NCBI GenBank assembly: GCA_947095535.1
Contig: OX352772.1
Coordinates: 34,057,445 to 34,121,444 of the forward strand
From: Poecilobothrus nobilitatus
Lineage: Eukaryota > Arthropoda > Insecta > Diptera > Dolichopodidae
DNA: 64,000 nt
Direction: 5' to 3'
Part shown: positions 61,130-64,000 of the stretch, one piece after another
How the letters are laid out: each line of letters begins with the position of its first letter
Position numbering within the stretch: position 1 is the first letter of the stretch
Program-made: the position numbers and the translations under genes
The notes under the pieces: generated by a model
Told to the model about the DNA's origin: nothing
The model's database searches: none
What the model saw: only the letters and a program-made list of their open reading frames with translations

Positions 61130-61730
61130 TACTACATCCTATTAAAACAGAAAGACATTTTGTATTATAACCGAAAAGGATTTTACAGTTTAAACGCAAT
61201 GCTGGTAATTTTTTTAACTTTAATATTCTAAAATAATCATATTTTTTAATTAATTTGAATTCATGGCAATTTCAGGTCTGTGATCATGAAATGAGGGTCA
61301 TATTTGTTGACAGCAAATATCCAGAATCATGTCATGATTCATTTGTCTTCAATTCAAGCTCTCTCGACACGTATTTACAAGACAATGCAAATAATGGAGA
61401 TCGTAATACTTGGTTGATAGGTATATATATATATGACAATTTTTGGTTAAAAATTTTCGGTTTTAATATGTTATATTTGCAGGTGATGCAGGATATGCAC
61501 TAAAATCATATCTCATGGTACCATATAGTACAACAAATACAAATGTTAATGTAATTTTCAATCAGAATATAATAGAATATAATAAAATTTTCCACGGCCA
61601 GAAATATAATAGAAAGGACAATTGGCGTATTGAAAAACAGATTTAGGTGCTTATTAGGGGAACGACAATTGCGTTATAAACCAAAAAATGCATACAGATT
61701 ACAAATGTTTATTTTTTATTCTGTTTTATT
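61130..61730 (+). pseudogene. HARBI1-type transposase, C-terminal half
   Basis: Exon pieces join across two GT-AG introns: up to 61204 (YYNRKGFYSLNAML), 61276-61420 (VCDHEMRVIFVDSKYPESCH, DSFVFNSSSLDTYLQ, WLI) and from 61483 (GDAGYALKSYLMVPYS). After a frame change near 61608 it continues [33 protein letters not shown]. These are the second half of PIF/Harbinger transposases. D of VDSKYPES (61309-61311) and E of IERTIGVLK (61612-61614) complete the DDE triad begun at 54786. Introns are 71 and 62 bp. It is shifted once and cut off from its N-terminus by about 6.3 kb, so it is dead. Confidence 0.85.
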
Positions 61731-61754
61731 GTTTTAGTAAAATATATGAAACTC

Positions 61755-61922
61755 ATCTGGCCAAAATGGCTCAGTAATAATAGGCGGATTCATTGTTTCC
61801 CTATATATTCTCACTCCCAATTCAATAACTAAAGCTAGAGATTGGCTTAGTGAGTAAGAATCTGGTACTACCAAGAGGGAATTTTTGGTGTCTGTAGAAG
61901 ATTCCCACCTCCCTCAGGACTT
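61755..61922 (-). pseudogene. Unnamed duplicated coding-like segment, copy 2
   Basis: Minus-strand frame: REVGIFYRHQKFPLGSTRFL, LTKPISSFSY, a stop, then RETMNPPIITEPFWPDEFHI. It matches the segment at 51795-51985 but is shorter in the middle. It sits directly downstream of the transposase C-terminus on the opposite strand and upstream (in window order) of the Myb-like gene, as expected for part of the Harbinger element or of another gene caught in it. The family is unknown to me. Confidence 0.4.
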
Positions 61923-61934
61923 CAGGCGGAAAAT

Positions 61935-62270
61935 TTTGGATTCAAACACCGTTAGATTAAAATATTATATAAAATATAATATAAACAAAATAAATATAGA
62001 AATATAATACTTGTACCGCAACCATATATTGGTGTATTGAAAAACATAAAACATTTCAACAAATAAACAAATAAAACATTTTAATCCAAATTGCTTTTCT
62101 CATTAAACGAATTTGAAGTTATATTAATTATAACATTGTTTTTTATAAATTAGTAACTTTAAATAAAACTTAATAGTTCATTTTAAAAAAAATTTCAAAT
62201 AAAGAAAATTAATTACATCACATTTCCAAATAGGAATTGTTGGTTGTAGTCTTCTTCATTATAATATGTT
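61935..62270. other. AT-rich spacer between segment and Myb-like gene
   Basis: TA-rich DNA with no coding signal. It probably holds the 3' UTR of the Myb-like gene on the minus strand. Confidence 0.4.
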
Positions 62271-62277
62271 TGTCTTT

Positions 62278-63101
62278 TTAAATGTAATTCTTCAAACTGT
62301 ATATTTTTAGTGAGCGTATTTTGGTTTCATTTTTTTCTTTTCGTAGCTGAACTTTTTCGTCTAAATATTTTTTTAGAAACCTATTTTTTTTGCTTTTAAA
62401 AAGTTTCCTTTTATATCGTGCATTTGAATCTAAAGACTCGCTAATTTTTTTTTTAAAATCTTTGTTTGCTCCTTCAATTAGTTCATCTGACCTATTCATT
62501 CTAATACGTCGATTACGCTATTCTCGAAATTTGAAAAATGATACAGTTTGTTCTCGCATCCACCGGTTGACTTGAATTCTTTAACATTGTTGCATTTTCT
62601 TTTTTAATTTTATTTTTATAATCACTCCATACCTAAAAATCAAATTATAAATTTCAAACAATATTGCAGTTATTTTTACTTAGTTTTACCTTCATTCAAC
62701 CGTCAGCATCTCTAGTGCCTTACTGCATACTGATACTTTTGTTAAACGAAAATCTCAATTCGAAAATTTGGAACTTTGAAAATTATACTATATAACACCT
62801 ACACAGTTGCGACACCATTATTAAAATTTTAATTTCACATTCGCAACCCTACAATTTTCGAATGTGATTTTCGTTTAGCAAAAGTATCCGATAAGGCACC
62901 TGGAAGGAGGCTCACGCACATTTAATTTTATGGCAAACTCATTCCATAAGTTTTTAGTGTGTGCCTTTGTCATGTTGAAACCCCCAAATCCTGTAGCAAT
63001 ATTTGGATGTTTCTCCATTAGCTCAATCAATAGTTCAAACTGCTGAACATTTAATTAATTTATATAGGTAAAAAAGGAAGTACTTTGCCCCTTTTTTCCA
63101 T
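62278..63101 (-). pseudogene. Myb/SANT-like DNA-binding protein gene (Harbinger partner), interrupted
   Basis: Exon 1 63084-63101 (MEKRGK) joins across a 41-bp intron to QFELLIELMEKHPNIATGFG, KAHTKNLWNEFAIKLNVREP, PSR. Here a 185-bp MITE is inserted (62715-62899). RDADG, a stop and MK follow, then a second intron (62633-62689) and VWSDYKNKIKKENATMLKNS. After a frame change near 62515 comes a basic, coiled-coil-like tail: IRMNRSDELIEGANKDFKKK, ISESLDSNARYKRKLFKSKK, ending KIYSLKNYI. The tryptophans (LW, VW) and ME.HP fit the Myb/SANT-like (zeste-type) domain. In PIF/Harbinger elements such a protein helps the transposase reach DNA. A premature stop (probably TGG to TGA), the frame change and the MITE make it a pseudogene. 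Confidence 0.7.
62715..62899. mobile_element. 185-bp MITE inside the Myb-like gene
   Basis: Its ends are inverted repeats of about 45-50 bp: GTGCCTTACTGCATACTGAT, ACTTTTGTTAAACGAAAATC on the left, and GATTTTCGTTTAGCAAAAGT, ATCCGATAAGGCAC on the right. Removing it together with one 3-bp flank restores the Myb-like frame (PPSR-DADG). The flanks CTA and CTG form a 3-bp target duplication with one mismatch, as PIF/Harbinger insertions make. It has no coding capacity. Confidence 0.85.
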
Positions 63102-63929
63102 TTTTTCAAAATACTTACCTAAAATCTATATTTATCTTACTAAAAAAAAACCACAACCTTACTCTACAAAAATATTTGTGAAGCGAAGTGTCATTTTTTG
63201 TGATAATTTGTGAGTAAAAAAGTCTTTTCTTTATAATGTAAACATACATTTTTTTTATTTTCTTTAATTCTTACTAATCGGATTAAATATTTTTTTTTTT
63301 TAAATAAGTACTACGAACTTAACAAACTGTTTCATCGCGCGTCTTTCAGAAAGTACACAAACTTTTAGACATAACGCGATATCGTTCTTATTCACTTCGC
63401 TCGAGCAACCAACTTAAATTTGAAAACCTTCGATAGCAACCCAAATTACATTTGTTTTCGAATTTGATACGCGGTACCAATGACTTTTACATTGGGATTT
63501 AAAATTCAGAAATATCTCGAATCTGAATTTCTGTACGCGGTAAAAAGCCAATATGCAACATACTTTATGATCCGCAATAAAGAGTCTATTATAAAATTAA
63601 AGAGATTTTCGAGGTAGATTTCTTAATAAAACCAAAACTCTCACATTTCTGATTATCTTATTTTTTTACGTTTTTTTTCTCTCGCCGTCTCCTAGTGTCC
63701 TTATTTAGGCAAATTTATGTTTGGTTATTTAATGCTAAATAGGAAGCTAAATAGAAATAAAAACAAATAATTTCCGTTCAAATGTTGCCAATGCTTTATT
63801 TGACCAAAAATTTTATTAAAATACTAGAAGAGGCTTAAATTACAATATTGATAGTTCTTGTGAAGAGGCTTCTAGTTTCTATCCTGAAAAGAAACTAAAT
63901 TAGTAAACGATTAAAAAAATGGTTTAAAT
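63102..63929. other. Spacer and 3' flank of the terminal gene
   Basis: AT-rich to about 63330, then somewhat richer sequence with no open frame. The part next to 63930 should be the 3' UTR of the Cys/Gly-rich gene. No element ends are seen. Confidence 0.45.
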
Positions 63930-64000
63930 TTAAAAAATCTTACAACAACATCCACCACAGCATCCACCGCATGGTCCACAACCACAACAACCACAACCGT
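63930..64000 (-). CDS. Cys/Gly-rich protein, C-terminus (partial)
   Basis: The minus strand encodes, up to the window edge, GCGCCGCGPCGGCCGGCCCK, then IF and a TAA stop at 63930-63932. More than half the residues are cysteine, the rest mostly glycine. Such CGP-rich ends occur in the Drosophila Mst84D/Mst87F sperm-tail proteins; cuticle, keratin-associated and metallothionein-like proteins are alternatives. The N-terminus is outside the window. Its composition (GGT/TGT codons) contrasts sharply with the surrounding AT-rich DNA, so it is very likely a real gene. Confidence 0.6.
   Translation of the reverse strand, partial: GCGCCGCGPCGGCCGGCCCKIF

Overview
The window is eukaryotic nuclear DNA from an insect. 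It is extremely AT-rich, with very long homopolymer A/T tracts, many TATGTA-type microsatellites and tiny GT-AG introns of about 45-70 bp. A dipteran is the best guess. That rests on the genome texture, on a dispersed repeat ending in a GGACGGACGGACAT motif, and on a Cys/Gly-rich terminal gene resembling fly sperm proteins. It is an inference, and the species is not identified.

The left 12.5 kb is the host-gene part. A single-exon Got1/GOLT1 vesicle-transport gene (2356-2778, +) is followed tail-to-tail by a three-exon Rpt6/PSMC5 proteasome ATPase gene (3297-4632, -). After a gap holding one truncated LINE comes a four-exon gene for a 597-residue protein with nine GRP AT-hook cores and an acidic tail (10538-12494, -). 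At the extreme right edge (63930-64000, -) lies the 3' end of a Cys/Gly-rich protein gene.

From 13.6 to 63.1 kb the window is a mosaic of dead mobile elements and simple AT-rich DNA. I see at least four groups of non-LTR retrotransposon (LINE) remnants. Three insertions have exact target-site duplications: 26031-27732 (15 bp), 38097-39088 (13 bp) and 41485-41899 (11 bp). There is a tRNA-derived SINE family with five clear copies, two with convincing duplications; one copy is split by a LINE and another sits inside a large inverted repeat. Also present are a spliced but decayed MULE transposase tail, a mariner-like MITE with a TTATAACGAC terminus, a 375-bp foldback, several tandem arrays, and a broken PIF/Harbinger system.

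The Harbinger region (53.7-63.1 kb) is the most structured part of the right half. The N-terminal half of a HARBI1-type transposase (54.3-54.85 kb) and its C-terminal half (61.1-61.7 kb) lie on the same strand, separated by about 6.3 kb of later repeats. Pieces of Myb/SANT-like partner genes lie on the opposite strand at both ends. The right-hand one is itself interrupted by a 185-bp MITE with a near-perfect 3-bp target duplication. A short conserved coding-like segment that I cannot name occurs at 51.8 kb and again beside the transposase at 61.8 kb.

No CRISPR array, bacterial operon, rRNA or intact tRNA gene was seen. No clearly new functional system is evident. The best candidates for follow-up are the multi-AT-hook gene, the unnamed duplicated coding segment and the nested Harbinger locus.
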